Notes: generated by a model from the sequence alone, not told the origin. DNA of 64,000 nucleotides from Phyllobacterium sophorae (GCF_003010965.1 NZ_PGGM01000006.1:1-64000), one strand, 5' to 3'. Positions 6,994-16,451 are shown, counted from the stretch's first letter. A program made the numbers and translations.

Positions 6994-9102
6994 TCAACCC
7001 CGCCGCCCGGAGGTCAGATCGCTCTCGATCTGCGCCTTGCCGGTAAGCCGGGCCTTATAGACCTCGTAATTTTCCATCACCCGCTGCACGTAATTGCGCG
7101 TCTCGGTGTAGGGAATGCGCTCGATCCAGTCAACGACCTCGTCCACCGGCTTGCCGCGCGGGTCGCCATATTTTGTCATCCATTCATTGGCACGCGTCGG
7201 ACCGGCATTGTAGCCGGCAAAGGTAAGCACATACGAACCATCGAATTTCGAGATCTGCTCGCCGAGGAATTTCGCGCCGAGCGTCGCATTATAGGCGGCG
7301 TCCGTGGTCAGCCGGTCCTTCGAATAGCTCATGCCGGCGCGGGTAGCAACGCCCTTGGCCGTGCCCGGCAAAAGCTGCAGCAGGCCGCGTGCCCCGGCGC
7401 TGGAAACGGCAGCGGGGTTGAACTCGCTCTCCTGCCGGGCAATGGCATAGGCCAGCGCGGTGCCGGAGCCGGAAATATTGGCGTTTTGCGGAATGGCGCC
7501 GATCGGATGCGACAGGGCGCCGACGTCGATGCCGCGCTGCGCCGCCGCCTTGCCGACGCGCAGGGCGACATAATGGTTGTTCTTGCGCTCCGCCATCACC
7601 GCCAGCAGCGCCAGCTCGCCGGGGCTGTCCAGCTCCTGCGCGAGGCTCGTATAGAGCATCGCGGCGCGTGAATCGTACCCCGTCTCTTCCAGCCGCTGGA
7701 TCGCCCGCACGGCCTCGCGCCCGGCAAAACGGGCCCGCTCGGCGTCGGTCGGCTTGGGGTATGGCAGCTGCAGGCTGGACTGGCCAAGCTTTGCCGCCGC
7801 CAGCTGGCCGTAGAATGTGGTGCCGTAGCGTGAGGAGCGGGCGTAATAGTCGCGCGCTCCTCCCGCCGCGCCGGCTTCCGCCGCGCGTCCGAGCCAGTAA
7901 TAGGCGCGCGAGGCGGACATCGGCTTCGATGAAATCTCGGCGATACGCGCAAAATGCTTCTGCGCCGTGTTCGGATCGTTCAGCGCCCGCAGCGCCACCC
8001 AGCCGGCGTGGAATTCCGCATCGGCGGCCACGCTTGGCGTCTCGGCGCTGTGCATCGCCGCCACGCGGTAGGCGCGCTTGGCATCGCCAATGTCGAGCAG
8101 TTCGCGTGAAAGTACCCGGCGCTCGGTCCACCATGCATCCGGATCGACCAGCGCCGCCGCATCGCGCGGCGCCGTGGCCATCACATCCGCCGCTTCGCGG
8201 AATTTCTCCTGCCGCCGCAGATATTGCGCCTTGGCGAAGATATAGGCGGCGTTGCGCGACCACGAGCCATCCACCTGCGCCAGCTTCTTGCCCGCATCCG
8301 GCGATTTTTGCAAAACGGCGGCGAATGCCTGGAACAGCGAATCCGCATTGGCAAGCTTGGCGACACGCCCGGCGGACTTCACCTTGCCCTCGTAGAGCAT
8401 GGTCAGCATGCGCGTCAGGTGGTCGTCGCGGGCGATAACCTGCGAAAACTCCTTCAGGATCATGGCTTCCTGGCCGTCATCAAGCTTCTTGGTGCGCCAG
8501 AACGGCGCGAGGATCTGGCGGGCCCGAGCCGGGTTGCCGCTCGCCACATAGGCGCGCGCGAGAATGACCACGCCTTCCGCCGTCTGCGGCGGGGTATTGC
8601 CGAAAGCGTTTATGACGACCGAAGGCGCCGGATTTTCCTTGTAGAGCGCGCGCTCGGAATTATTGCGGAAAGTCGCCATGCCCGGCCAGCCCGGCAGTTC
8701 GGCCGCCGCATGGGCAATTTCCGAACTCGGCAGGCCCGGCGCATTGGAAAGGCCGATCGCCCACGTCAGTATATGCCGGTCGAGCGCATTGACGGGCAGG
8801 CCATTGCGGATGCCGAGCGCGCGGTTCACGTCGCCGGAGGCGATTGCGTCGAGGCCGGTTTTCAGGCTGCCGGCTATGGCCGATGGCTTCGAGGTCTTGG
8901 CGATGCCCGCCGTCGTCACCGGGTCCGGCCGGGCGATGGCCTGCATGGCCGGGCTCACCCTTGCCCCGGTCGCGGCAAAGGGCTTCAGCCCCGGCACCGG
9001 GACGGCTGCCGAAGGCGCGGGATTTTGCGCGTGGGCAGCCGTAGCCGTCAGCGCAAGCGTGAGGCCAAGAAGAACATGACGCAAAACAGGAGTTCTCAGC
9101 AT
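6994..9102 (-). CDS. slt: Soluble lytic murein transglycosylase
   Basis: A 702-residue periplasmic enzyme that cleaves the MurNAc-GlcNAc bond with 1,6-anhydro product formation, used in wall turnover and in opening the wall for envelope machines. Residues 1-25 are a signal peptide (HVLLGLTLALTATAAHAQ). A long alpha-helical superhelical region (to about 530) is followed by the Slt70 catalytic domain: AYAIARQESEFNPAAVSSAG with the catalytic Glu, GARGLLQLLPGTAKG, GAKFLGEQISKFDG, FAGYNAGPTRANEW and IPYTETRNYV. Length fits Slt70-type enzymes. In related genomes this gene sits next to dapA; here about 9 kb of RTX genes separate them. Confidence 0.93.
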   Translation of the reverse strand: MLRTPVLRHVLLGLTLALTATAAHAQNPAPSAAVPVPGLKPFAATGARVSPAMQAIARPDPVTTAGIAKTSKPSAIAGSLKTGLDAIASGDVNRALGIRNGLPVNALDRHILTWAIGLSNAPGLPSSEIAHAAAELPGWPGMATFRNNSERALYKENPAPSVVINAFGNTPPQTAEGVVILARAYVASGNPARARQILAPFWRTKKLDDGQEAMILKEFSQVIARDDHLTRMLTMLYEGKVKSAGRVAKLANADSLFQAFAAVLQKSPDAGKKLAQVDGSWSRNAAYIFAKAQYLRRQEKFREAADVMATAPRDAAALVDPDAWWTERRVLSRELLDIGDAKRAYRVAAMHSAETPSVAADAEFHAGWVALRALNDPNTAQKHFARIAEISSKPMSASRAYYWLGRAAEAGAAGGARDYYARSSRYGTTFYGQLAAAKLGQSSLQLPYPKPTDAERARFAGREAVRAIQRLEETGYDSRAAMLYTSLAQELDSPGELALLAVMAERKNNHYVALRVGKAAAQRGIDVGALSHPIGAIPQNANISGSGTALAYAIARQESEFNPAAVSSAGARGLLQLLPGTAKGVATRAGMSYSKDRLTTDAAYNATLGAKFLGEQISKFDGSYVLTFAGYNAGPTRANEWMTKYGDPRGKPVDEVVDWIERIPYTETRNYVQRVMENYEVYKARLTGKAQIESDLTSGRRG

Positions 9103-9509
9103 TCGGATACCAGTTTATTTGAAGCGGATCGTCAGGTGCCCCCCGATCCAGGGATATGATCATCAGATAATAGTGGCGGACGTATGAAAGCACTCTTAAC
9201 GAAAGGTTAGCCGAAAAGTTCGGATTTGCAATTTCACTCTCCTGCAACCGCTGGAAATCGCAACGGAGGGGGCATTCAAATTGGTAAATCCACTTTCCTG
9301 GATTTCCCGGTTGGGCGAAGAAGGCCAAATCCGTGAAAGAGGAAATTGCCCCGCATCTTTTCGCCTTGCTTGCGCTGTTCGCCACAACTGTCTGTTAGCG
9401 CACAGAAATTACTTCCCATTCACAAGTATAATTCTTTTTGGTGATGATTATTACGCAGGTTTTTTTCGAATAATTATACGCGGCGCTTTTATCTAGTCCG
9501 AAAGAGGTA
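9103..9509. other. Intergenic region with degenerate repeat
   Basis: Divergent region between slt and the leader of RTX3. Around 9255-9350 there is a weak relative of the RIME-like repeats (CGGAGGGGGCATTCAAATTG, GTAAATCCACTTTCCTGGATTT). Beyond it lies an AT-rich stretch (9400-9500) in the place where other RTX genes have the TTAA-N7-TTAC promoter block; that block is not recognisable here. No coding potential seen. Confidence 0.5.
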
Positions 9510-9594
9510 TAGCATATAGACCATAGTTGCAGGGGTAGCAGGCCCTGAGGGAGGACACCGGCTCGTGCAGCCCTTTTTGAGGGAGGGCACGGTT
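9510..9594 (+). promoter_or_regulatory. RTX leader 3 (shortened)
   Basis: Retains AGTTGCAGGGGTAGCAGGCC, the internal GGGAGGACACCGG, a GTG CAG CCC TTT frame and the hairpin over the ribosome site (CCCT/AGGG at 9571-9583, or GCCCT/AGGGC at 9570-9588). The left arm CCCTGCA of the first hairpin and the upstream promoter block are lost. TTG replaces the TAA stop, so the mini frame reads into RTX3. Confidence 0.6.
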
Positions 9595-11136
9595 ATGGCA
9601 CTCAATCCCGCATTGTTCACACTTTTGGGAATTTATAACGGCCCGTGGACGCCGATCTCCGGCACCACCGGAGGTCCCGGCAACGATCTGATCACCGTCG
9701 GCAGTATTCTTAACCTCGTTGTCTTCGGCAATGGCGGCAACGATTATATCGACAGCCGTGCCGCCGGTGTGGTCAATGTGCTCAATGGCGGTGCTGACAG
9801 CGATCAGATCTTTGGCGGGTCCGGCGTCAACACCATCAATGGCGGTCCGGGAAACGACTATATCGAGGGTGGCGGCGGTGCCGATATCCTCAACGGCGGC
9901 CCCGGCATTGACACGTTGAGCTATGAATCGGCCGAACCCGTGCGCGGCACCAGCACCGGGGTCACGGTGACGCTCAATGCCAGCGGCGGCGGCACGGTTT
10001 CCGGCGGTGCCAATGTCGGCGTGGACGTCATCACCGGCGGCTTCGAAAACATCGTAGGCTCGAATTTCGATGACACGCTGACCGGCAATACCGGCAACAA
10101 TATTCTCATTGGCCTTGCCGGCAATGACTTCCTGTTTGGTCGCGAGGGCGATGATACTCTGGTCGGCGGCGCCGGGGCGGATACGTTCACCGGCGGCGTT
10201 GGCATTGATACGGCGGATTATTCGACCTCGCCGGGAGGGGTCAACGTCGATCTTTCCACGGCGAGCGGCAGTGGCAGTGATGCACAGGGCGATACGTTCA
10301 GCACGATCGAAAATGTCACTGGCTCGGCCTTCTCTGACGTGATTACCGGCGATACCGGTAACAATGTTCTGAGAGGCCTAGTCGGGGCTGACACCCTCAA
10401 TGGCGGCGCCGGCAATGATGTCCTAGACGCGAGAATCGATCGTCCGCTCCCTACGACACCTGCGGATGGGAACAATGTCCTTGATGGTGGAACTGGCGAT
10501 GATCTTTTTTTCGTAAACCGGGAGCGTCCCGCTACACTCGGAATGAATCCCGGGTCAGATGAGATCCGCGGGGGGGAAGGGATCGATACAATTCAGTTTG
10601 ATGGGACAAATGTTGAGGCCGATATGCTGGCTGGTAAAATTCACCTACTATACTCCGCATTCCCCACTATTGAGTTTAGCACCATGAAATTTGAGGAGAA
10701 TCTGATCGGCAGCAATGAACTTACCGTTACCGAGGGGATCGGTCGAGGCGATATTCTCGTCGGCGACCATGGCGACAACCGGTTGACGGGTAGATTTGGA
10801 CCCGACGTCCTGACTGGAAATGGCGGCGCCGATACTTTTGTCTATCTGAAAGTAGACGATAGTTATTTCGATAATGCGACAAATCAAGACCGCAACGACA
10901 CAATCGAAGATTTTAGCTCTTCGCAAGGTGACAAAATCGATCTGTCCGCAATAGACGCCATTGCGGGAAATGCCAATGCGAACGACGCTTTTACCTATAT
11001 CGGTAGTGCGGGCTTCTCAGCTGCAGGGCAGGTTCGCTACGCGGGTGGCCAAATGGAAGCTAATATTAACGCCGACCTCGGAGCAGATATGCAGATAAGC
11101 GTCGACCAATTGGTAGCGGCCGATTTCATCCTCTAG
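9595..11136 (+). CDS. RTX calcium-binding secreted protein 3 (513 aa)
   Basis: ATG 9595 (MALNPALFTLLGIYNGPWTP) follows GAGGGAGGG. The first 150 codons are almost identical in DNA to RTX1. Then follow the shared modules FENIVGSNFDDTLTGNTGNN and ADYSTSPGGVNVDLSTASGS, with RTX nonapeptides between (GLAGNDFLFG, GGAGADTFTG). The middle (about 295-385) is a less repetitive stretch, FFVNRERPATLGMNPGSDEI onward, unlike the other array members. The end resembles the serralysin C-terminal domain (TIEDFSSSQGDKIDLSAIDA) and finishes VAADFIL, the type I secretion tail. Probably secreted and calcium-dependent; no enzymatic motif seen. Confidence 0.85.
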   Translation: MALNPALFTLLGIYNGPWTPISGTTGGPGNDLITVGSILNLVVFGNGGNDYIDSRAAGVVNVLNGGADSDQIFGGSGVNTINGGPGNDYIEGGGGADILNGGPGIDTLSYESAEPVRGTSTGVTVTLNASGGGTVSGGANVGVDVITGGFENIVGSNFDDTLTGNTGNNILIGLAGNDFLFGREGDDTLVGGAGADTFTGGVGIDTADYSTSPGGVNVDLSTASGSGSDAQGDTFSTIENVTGSAFSDVITGDTGNNVLRGLVGADTLNGGAGNDVLDARIDRPLPTTPADGNNVLDGGTGDDLFFVNRERPATLGMNPGSDEIRGGEGIDTIQFDGTNVEADMLAGKIHLLYSAFPTIEFSTMKFEENLIGSNELTVTEGIGRGDILVGDHGDNRLTGRFGPDVLTGNGGADTFVYLKVDDSYFDNATNQDRNDTIEDFSSSQGDKIDLSAIDAIAGNANANDAFTYIGSAGFSAAGQVRYAGGQMEANINADLGADMQISVDQLVAADFIL

Positions 11137-11291
11137 TTAAGCCTCGACGCCACCGGTTGACTGCTCCTGCTCAAGCCCCCAAGGGAGCATTCTGACCCCA
11201 CAGCTCCCCAAGGCGCCCCACACCTTTCGGCCGCAGCGCTTCTATTTTCCATCGCGCCATAACTTGCGCGATTAACCGGGAGCTGCCCGAG

Positions 11292-11329
11292 ACAGAGCCG
11301 CCCGTGCATCCCAACCATGGGAGGACGAC
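11292..11329 (+). promoter_or_regulatory. Degenerate RTX leader before gene 4
   Basis: Only the last part of the leader is recognisable: GCCGCCCGTGCATCCC, then AACCATGGGAGGACGAC before ATG 11330. TCCC/GGGA can pair across AACCAT and cover the Shine-Dalgarno GGGAGG. The upstream promoter block and the CCCTGCA hairpin are absent. Confidence 0.4.
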
Positions 11330-13147
11330 ATGTCCATCATCACACTACCGAATGGCCTGCTCCAGCTTCTGGGGCTCGTACAGGGTCCGGCGATTGAAGG
11401 AAGCAGTGGCAACGATGCCTTTAACGGCACTGCCGCCGATGAACATTATCAGGGTCGTGGCGGCAATGACGCGATCAATGGCGGCGGCGGCCGCGATTTC
11501 CTCGATGGCGGCGACGGCAATGATGCCATCAACGCCGGCACCGGCAACGACTATGTCGAGGGCGGCAAGGGCAATGACGCCATGGATGGCGACGCGGGCA
11601 ATGATACGGTCGGCTATTCGCAATCGCTGTCAGGCGTCACCCTTACCCTCGGCAACAACGCCAACGCAAACGGCAGCGGAAGCGGCGCGGCCCAGGGCGA
11701 CTCGTTCAGAAACTTCGAAAATGTCGTCGGCTCGAACTTTGCCGATACCATCACCGGCAACAATCTCGCCAATATCCTCGCCGGGCTTGGCGGCAACGAT
11801 CATCTGAAGGGCATGGGCGGCAACGACATTCTCGCTGGCGGCGCGGGCGCCGATATTCTCGACGGCGGCACCGGCATCGACACGGCGGATTATTCCACCA
11901 GCGCCGCGCCGGTCCATCTCGTGCTCGGCGGCGGCGTCAGCAGCGGCGGCGATGCGGCGGGCGACAGCTTCGCCTCCATCGAGAAGTTCGTCGGCACGGC
12001 GGGCGCGGATGTCATCGATGGCCCCGCCAGCACAACCGGCTTTTCCGTCAATGGCGGCGGCGGCGGCGACAGCATCACCGGCGGCCAGGGCAATGACCAG
12101 CTCAGCATCGGCGGCAGCGCGGCGCTGGCGCTCGCGGACTTCCAGGCGCTCGCCGAGGAAGGCGGTGTCCTGAAGGGCCAAGACGGCGACGATGACCTCG
12201 ACGGCACTGAATTTGACGACGACGAAGACGGCGGCAATGGCGATGACCAGCTAGAAGGCTTCGGCGGCAATGACACGCTCAAAGGCGGCAATGGCCATGA
12301 TACCGTGGATGGCGGCAACGGCAATGATACGCTGGACGATGGTTCGGGCAACGATCTCGTCTTCGGCGGCAACGACAACGACCTGTTCCTCATGGGCACA
12401 GGGCAGAACGATCTGCGGGGCGACGCAGGCAATGACACGTTTGCTTTCTTCGACGATACTCTGGCAAATGGCTCGACTGATCCGGACAATCCCACGAACC
12501 TTGGCTCGGTTGACGGCGGCGATGGCTACAATAGGATGGATCTGAGCAATCTGTCGCGCGGTGTGGTATGGACGATGAACGACGATGGCAGGATGACGCT
12601 GACGCTGCTCGGTTCTACAACGGGTCTGGCCCTTGCTGCGGTTGGCGATGAATTTTATCAGGATGAGTACTTCAACATAAACCAGAACATAAACACCCCC
12701 CAGGACGATCAATTCATCGGCAACTCCGAAGCCAACGACGTCTTCGGCAATGCAGGCAACGACACGCTCAATGGCAACGGGGGAGATGACAAGCTCGACG
12801 GCGGTGACGGCGACGACACGCTCATTGGCGGCGCAGGGACCGACATGCTCACCGGCGGCGAAGGCGCCGATCGCTTCAAGTTCAATTTCGATCCGGACTC
12901 TGTCGATACGATCTTCGACGACATTAGTGGCATTGTCGATCTGTCGGCGATCGACGGCGATCTGACCCAGGACGGGCATCAGACTTTGATTGTCGAACCT
13001 GACGGCGGCCAGGTTGTCGTCGAGAATGGGCTTATCACTATTACGCTCATTACCGGTGAAGCGTCCGCGTTTGCGGACGAAGGGTCGATCATGCAGATCA
13101 ATCAGAACGGCGCCTCTTATACTTTGGCAAACATAGAAGTCATTTGA
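11330..13147 (+). CDS. RTX calcium-binding protein 4 (605 aa), divergent member
   Basis: Largest member of the array. It starts MSIITLPNGLLQLLGLVQGP, keeping only LLGL-x-x-GP of the shared N-terminal motif, and goes straight into RTX repeats (GRGGNDAINGGGGRDFLDGG). There are four nonapeptide blocks, at about 35-85, 140-180, 285-345 and 455-510, with shared modules FENVVGSNFADTITGNNLAN and ADYSTSAAPVHLVLGGG. Two acidic insertions (GQDGDDDLDGTEFDDDEDGG) add potential calcium ligands. It ends YTLANIEVI rather than DFIL, so its export signal differs. Its leader also differs, so it may be regulated separately or be the oldest copy. Confidence 0.82.
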   Translation: MSIITLPNGLLQLLGLVQGPAIEGSSGNDAFNGTAADEHYQGRGGNDAINGGGGRDFLDGGDGNDAINAGTGNDYVEGGKGNDAMDGDAGNDTVGYSQSLSGVTLTLGNNANANGSGSGAAQGDSFRNFENVVGSNFADTITGNNLANILAGLGGNDHLKGMGGNDILAGGAGADILDGGTGIDTADYSTSAAPVHLVLGGGVSSGGDAAGDSFASIEKFVGTAGADVIDGPASTTGFSVNGGGGGDSITGGQGNDQLSIGGSAALALADFQALAEEGGVLKGQDGDDDLDGTEFDDDEDGGNGDDQLEGFGGNDTLKGGNGHDTVDGGNGNDTLDDGSGNDLVFGGNDNDLFLMGTGQNDLRGDAGNDTFAFFDDTLANGSTDPDNPTNLGSVDGGDGYNRMDLSNLSRGVVWTMNDDGRMTLTLLGSTTGLALAAVGDEFYQDEYFNINQNINTPQDDQFIGNSEANDVFGNAGNDTLNGNGGDDKLDGGDGDDTLIGGAGTDMLTGGEGADRFKFNFDPDSVDTIFDDISGIVDLSAIDGDLTQDGHQTLIVEPDGGQVVVENGLITITLITGEASAFADEGSIMQINQNGASYTLANIEVI

Positions 13148-13160
13148 TGGGCGGCCAAGC

Positions 13161-13209
13161 GCGAGGGCAGGGCAATAAGGCAAACGCCTTGTTGTCCTCC
13201 CGCTCTTTT
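13161..13209 (+). terminator. Terminator of RTX4
   Basis: A long imperfect stem (GCGAGGGCAGGGCAATAAGGC against GCCTTGTTGTCCTCCCGC) around an AAAC loop, followed by TCTTTT. It begins 13 bases after the stop codon. Confidence 0.7.
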
Positions 13210-13290
13210 CTGGCATCAAGGTCGCGCCAAACTTCCTCATGCGACGGTCGTCTCTCAGGCTGCGCCATCGTGAGCTTGTCAAACGGCGAA

Positions 13291-13534
13291 CGACGTACAG
13301 CCAATGACGAAGCAGCGCCCGTCTACTTTCGAAGCCACGCCATCGAGCAAATATTTGTTTCTGCATCCGAATTATTTCTCATGAAAAAAACGAAGCAATA
13401 CTTTTTGCCTACAATGTCATTTGGTAATAAATACTCTCACTTATATGTGGTTTAATACAACGTTACTATCTTCATCGCAATATAAGGCGTATGGTGTACC
13501 CCGCAGTTGCAGGGTAGCAGGCCTTGGGGAGGAC
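13291..13534 (+). repeat. Direct repeat upstream of RTX5
   Basis: About 240 bases starting CGACGTACAGCCAATGACG that recur at 14705-14938 (offset about 1414), with the right part again at 16556-16735. The repeat covers the distal upstream block (CAAATATTTGTTTCTGCATC), the promoter block and the first hairpin. Confidence 0.88.
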
Positions 13535-13575
13535 ACCGGCCCGTGCAGCCGCCCTTTTAAAGGGAGGGTATAGGT
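13411..13575 (+). promoter_or_regulatory. RTX leader 5
   Basis: GTCATTTGGTAATAAATACT; TTAA-TACAACG-TTAC at 13452-13466; first hairpin with one mismatch (CCCCGCA/TGCAGGG); GGGGAGGACACC; mini frame GTG CAG CCG CCC TTT TAA (M-Q-P-P-F-stop); hairpin CCCTT/AAGGG taking in the start of AAGGGAGGG, before ATG 13576. Confidence 0.7.
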
Positions 13576-14583
13576 ATGGCTATTCCCACACAAATCTCCG
13601 ATCTTTTTGCGATATTGGGGATGACCAATGTCGTGGAAAACACAACCACGAATGACAACAATAATACAATCCCTGGTGCGACCACCAACGATTACATCGA
13701 TGGCAAAGGCGGAATCGATACGCTCTCGGGCGGTGATGGCAATGATTTTATCCAGGGCGGTGCCGGCATCGACATACTCAATGGCGGTGCCGGCACCGAC
13801 ACCGTGAGCTACGCCGACGTCACCGGGGGCGGGGTGACAGTCCTCATGCTCGCTGGCACAGCTCTGACCCCTCTCAGTGGTGGTGTCCTGGAGCTTTTTA
13901 GCGCCTTCGAAAATGCCGTCGGCTCCAATCAAAACGATACGATTACCGGTGATAACCGCAACAATGTCCTTGCTGGCCTCAACGGCAATGACACGCTCAA
14001 CGGCGGCAATGGCAATGACACGCTCGTCGGCGGAGCCGGGGGGGACACGCTTAATGGTGGCGGCGGGATCGATACGGCGGATTATTCGACGTCAGGCGCG
14101 GGTGTACGCGTAAATCTCACAACAGGTTTTACGGCCGACGGCGATGCGGCTGGTGATACGCTCATCGCAATCGAAAACCTGACGGGCAGCGCATTCAACG
14201 ACCAACTTACGGGTGATGCTGGTGCCAACAGAATCCAAGGGGGCGGCGGATTGAACTTTCTTGTGGGTGCCGCTGGCAATGACATTTTTGTTTTCAAGAG
14301 TGCTTCTGAAGCTTCAATGGCCTTAATCGGCGATTTCATCGTTGGCGACAAGATTGATCTGTCCGCAATTGATGCCAACACCAATACTATTGGAGTCGAT
14401 GATGCATTTACATCGATTGGGACCGGTTTTACGGGCGCGGCTGGAAGCCTGCGTTATGATCAAGACGGAATTAGTTTGGGGTATTTACAGGGTGACACCA
14501 ATGGTGATGGGCTGGAAGATTTCACAATAGAATTTGGATTATTATCCGACGTTCCCACTCAACTCACAGATTTCATCCTTTAG
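13576..14583 (+). CDS. RTX calcium-binding secreted protein 5 (335 aa)
   Basis: Starts MAIPTQISDLFAILGMTNVV; the YNGPW part of the shared motif is missing. RTX nonapeptides cover about 35-70 and 135-165 (GKGGIDTLSGGDGNDFI, GGNGNDTLVGGAGGDTL), each followed by the array module (FENAVGSNQNDTITGDNRNN, ADYSTSGAGVRVNLTTG). C-terminal region: FIVGDKIDLSAIDANTNT, VQ-free beta strands, and LTDFIL at the end, a canonical type I secretion tail. Ordinary RTX composition; the host ribosome site is AAAGGGAGGG. Expected to be exported unfolded and to fold on calcium outside the cell. Confidence 0.85.
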   Translation: MAIPTQISDLFAILGMTNVVENTTTNDNNNTIPGATTNDYIDGKGGIDTLSGGDGNDFIQGGAGIDILNGGAGTDTVSYADVTGGGVTVLMLAGTALTPLSGGVLELFSAFENAVGSNQNDTITGDNRNNVLAGLNGNDTLNGGNGNDTLVGGAGGDTLNGGGGIDTADYSTSGAGVRVNLTTGFTADGDAAGDTLIAIENLTGSAFNDQLTGDAGANRIQGGGGLNFLVGAAGNDIFVFKSASEASMALIGDFIVGDKIDLSAIDANTNTIGVDDAFTSIGTGFTGAAGSLRYDQDGISLGYLQGDTNGDGLEDFTIEFGLLSDVPTQLTDFIL

Positions 14584-14607
14584 CCGAGACTCCGGGTGTC
14601 CACACGG

Positions 14608-14656
14608 CAGATGGCGGTATGGTTCATGGCAAGTGCCGTGCTCCTCCCGCCATCTG
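14608..14656 (+). terminator. Candidate terminator after RTX5
   Basis: A perfect 10-bp stem (CAGATGGCGG at 14608-14617 with 14647-14656) around a 29-base loop, 24 bases after the stop. No T-run follows, so the call is tentative. Confidence 0.45.
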
Positions 14657-14704
14657 AGTTTGAATTGTAGCGCATTCAGCTGCCGGGATCGAAGGGGTCC
14701 GCCG

Positions 14705-14938
14705 CGACGTACAGCCAATGACGAAGCAGCGCCCGTTTACTTTCGAAGCCACGCCATCGTGCAAATATTTGTTTCTGCATCCGAATTATTTCTCATGAAA
14801 AATATGAGGCAATACTTTCTGATTGCAATGTCATTCGGTAATAAATACTCTAACTTATATATGGTTTAATACAACGTTACTATCTTCATCGCAATATAAG
14901 GCGTATGGTGTACCCTGCAGTTGCAGGGGTAGCAGGCC
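14705..14938 (+). repeat. Direct repeat upstream of RTX6
   Basis: Second copy of the block at 13291-13534, differing at scattered positions. Confidence 0.88.
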
Positions 14939-14984
14939 CCGTTCGTGGTGGCCGCCCTTCGTAGCGTGACGAGGGGGGTAAATC
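14821..14984 (+). promoter_or_regulatory. RTX leader 6 (structure-conserved variant)
   Basis: The promoter block (TTAA-TACAACG-TTAC at 14866-14880) and first hairpin are as in the other copies, but the 3' part is different in sequence. An 8-bp hairpin CCCTTCGT/ACGAGGGG (14955-14976, one G-U pair, six-base loop) again contains the Shine-Dalgarno GAGGGGGG before ATG 14985. Pairing kept with changed sequence argues that the structure matters. Confidence 0.72.
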
Positions 14985-16451
14985 ATGTCGGTCATCATAG
15001 ATCTGCTCAATCTTTTGAAAATTCACATTGATGGGCCCGAAGGCCATGTGCTCGAAGGCGGGGCGCTTGCCGATATCATTCTTGGCACGGGTGGCGACGA
15101 TTATGTCGAGGGAAAAGGCGGCATTGACATTCTGTCCGGCGGGGCCGGCAATGATACGCTCAGCTACCTTACGTCTTCATCGGGCGTCAATGTCGATCTG
15201 ACGCCCGGTCTGTTGGGTCTGGTGGCACAGGCAAGCGGCGGCGATGCCGCGGGCGATATCATCACCGCGAACTTCGAAAATCTGCTGGGTTCCAGCCACA
15301 ACGATACCCTCAAGGGCACGAGCGGCGCCAACACCATCGCCGGGCTTGCCGGTAACGACAGTCTTTATGGCAAGGATGGCGACGACATTCTGATCGGCGG
15401 CGCAGGCGCTGACTTGCTCAATGGTGGCAACGGGTTTGACACCGCCGACTATTCCTCGAGCACAGCGGCGATTAGTCTCGTGGCCAGCTCAGCCGGCGGC
15501 TGGACCGGTAGCGGCGGCGATGCACAAGGCGATATGCTTGTCTCGATTGAAAAAATCACTGGTACGTCCGGCAACGACACGTTCGACGGGTCGGCGCTGT
15601 CCACCGCGCTTAATATCGATGGCGGCGGCGGAAATGATACGGTCATCGGCGGCGCGGGCAATGATATGTTTGCAGTCGGCGCAGGCGTTAACAATATCTC
15701 CGGCGGCGACGGCGGCGATACCTTCGCATTCTCTGATGCGACATTTGCCAGCAGTTCACCGGATCCGGAAAACCCGACATTCATCGGAACGTTAGATGGA
15801 GGCGCAGGCAACAATACGCTTGAATTCAGTTCCCTGACCTTTGGTATCACCATAACACTTGCGGAAGCGACAGCTGCCCCCTTTGCGCAGTCGGCAAGGA
15901 ATGGCGATGATCCGTGGGTGATAACCGTAGGTGCCAGTGACGACAAGGGGACACCAGGCCGCGGCGACGATGTCCTGAACGGCTTTAATATATCCAAGGT
16001 GAGCCTCACCAGTCATAATGATGTGTTTTTGGGGTCTGATCTCGATGAAGTCGTACACGCCAATGTCGGCAACGATAGACTCGAAGGGCGCGGCGGCGCC
16101 GACGTGCTGGCGGGAGGAGCGGGCGCCGACACATTTGTGTACGCTGCGGTTTCGGATAGTCCATTCAGCATCGACCCAAGCTTGCTCGACCGTATCGAGG
16201 ATTTCAGTCATGGCCAGAATGACAAGATCGATCTCTCTGCCATCGACGCCATTCCCGGCAGAGGCGACGAGGCATTTGCTTTTGTCAGCGGCGCATTTAC
16301 CGGTGCTGGTCAACTGCATGTCGTGGCCAATGCCGGGAACGGCTATGACCGGGTAGAGGCAAACCTGGATAGCAATACCAGTACAACCGAATTCGCCATA
16401 CTGGTGAAGCATGATGGCGGGGCGCTCGGCGCTGGCGACTTTGTTCTGTAA
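14985..16451 (+). CDS. RTX calcium-binding secreted protein 6 (488 aa)
   Basis: Starts MSVIIDLLNLLKIHIDGPEG; only LL-x-x-x-x-x-GP resembles the common N-terminal motif. Nonapeptides lie at about 35-60, 115-145, 205-235 and 355-385 (GLAGNDSLYGKDGDDILIGG). Modules FENLLGSSHNDTLKGTSGAN and ADYSSSTAAISLVASSAGG match the rest of the array. The segment SSPDPENPTFIGTLDGGAGN is close to one in RTX4 (STDPDNPTNLGSVDGGDGYN), showing that modules are shared between members. The C-terminal part has RIEDFSHGQNDKIDLSAIDA and ends GAGDFVL, a type I secretion tail. Confidence 0.85.
   Translation: MSVIIDLLNLLKIHIDGPEGHVLEGGALADIILGTGGDDYVEGKGGIDILSGGAGNDTLSYLTSSSGVNVDLTPGLLGLVAQASGGDAAGDIITANFENLLGSSHNDTLKGTSGANTIAGLAGNDSLYGKDGDDILIGGAGADLLNGGNGFDTADYSSSTAAISLVASSAGGWTGSGGDAQGDMLVSIEKITGTSGNDTFDGSALSTALNIDGGGGNDTVIGGAGNDMFAVGAGVNNISGGDGGDTFAFSDATFASSSPDPENPTFIGTLDGGAGNNTLEFSSLTFGITITLAEATAAPFAQSARNGDDPWVITVGASDDKGTPGRGDDVLNGFNISKVSLTSHNDVFLGSDLDEVVHANVGNDRLEGRGGADVLAGGAGADTFVYAAVSDSPFSIDPSLLDRIEDFSHGQNDKIDLSAIDAIPGRGDEAFAFVSGAFTGAGQLHVVANAGNGYDRVEANLDSNTSTTEFAILVKHDGGALGAGDFVL

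Noticed and set aside
11345-13366. Long minus-strand open frames opposite the RTX genes (for example 11630-12181 and 12251-13366)
   Set aside because: They mirror the GGxGxDxL repeats in antisense, have repetitive Ala/Ile/Val or Pro/Ser composition, no ribosome sites and no family features. The + strand genes explain the sequence.
2450-16100. Repeated short motifs in the RTX genes that could suggest a CRISPR array or satellite
   Set aside because: The units are 27-base codon repeats in frame with the RTX nonapeptides and vary at third positions. There is no constant repeat with unique spacers and no cas gene.
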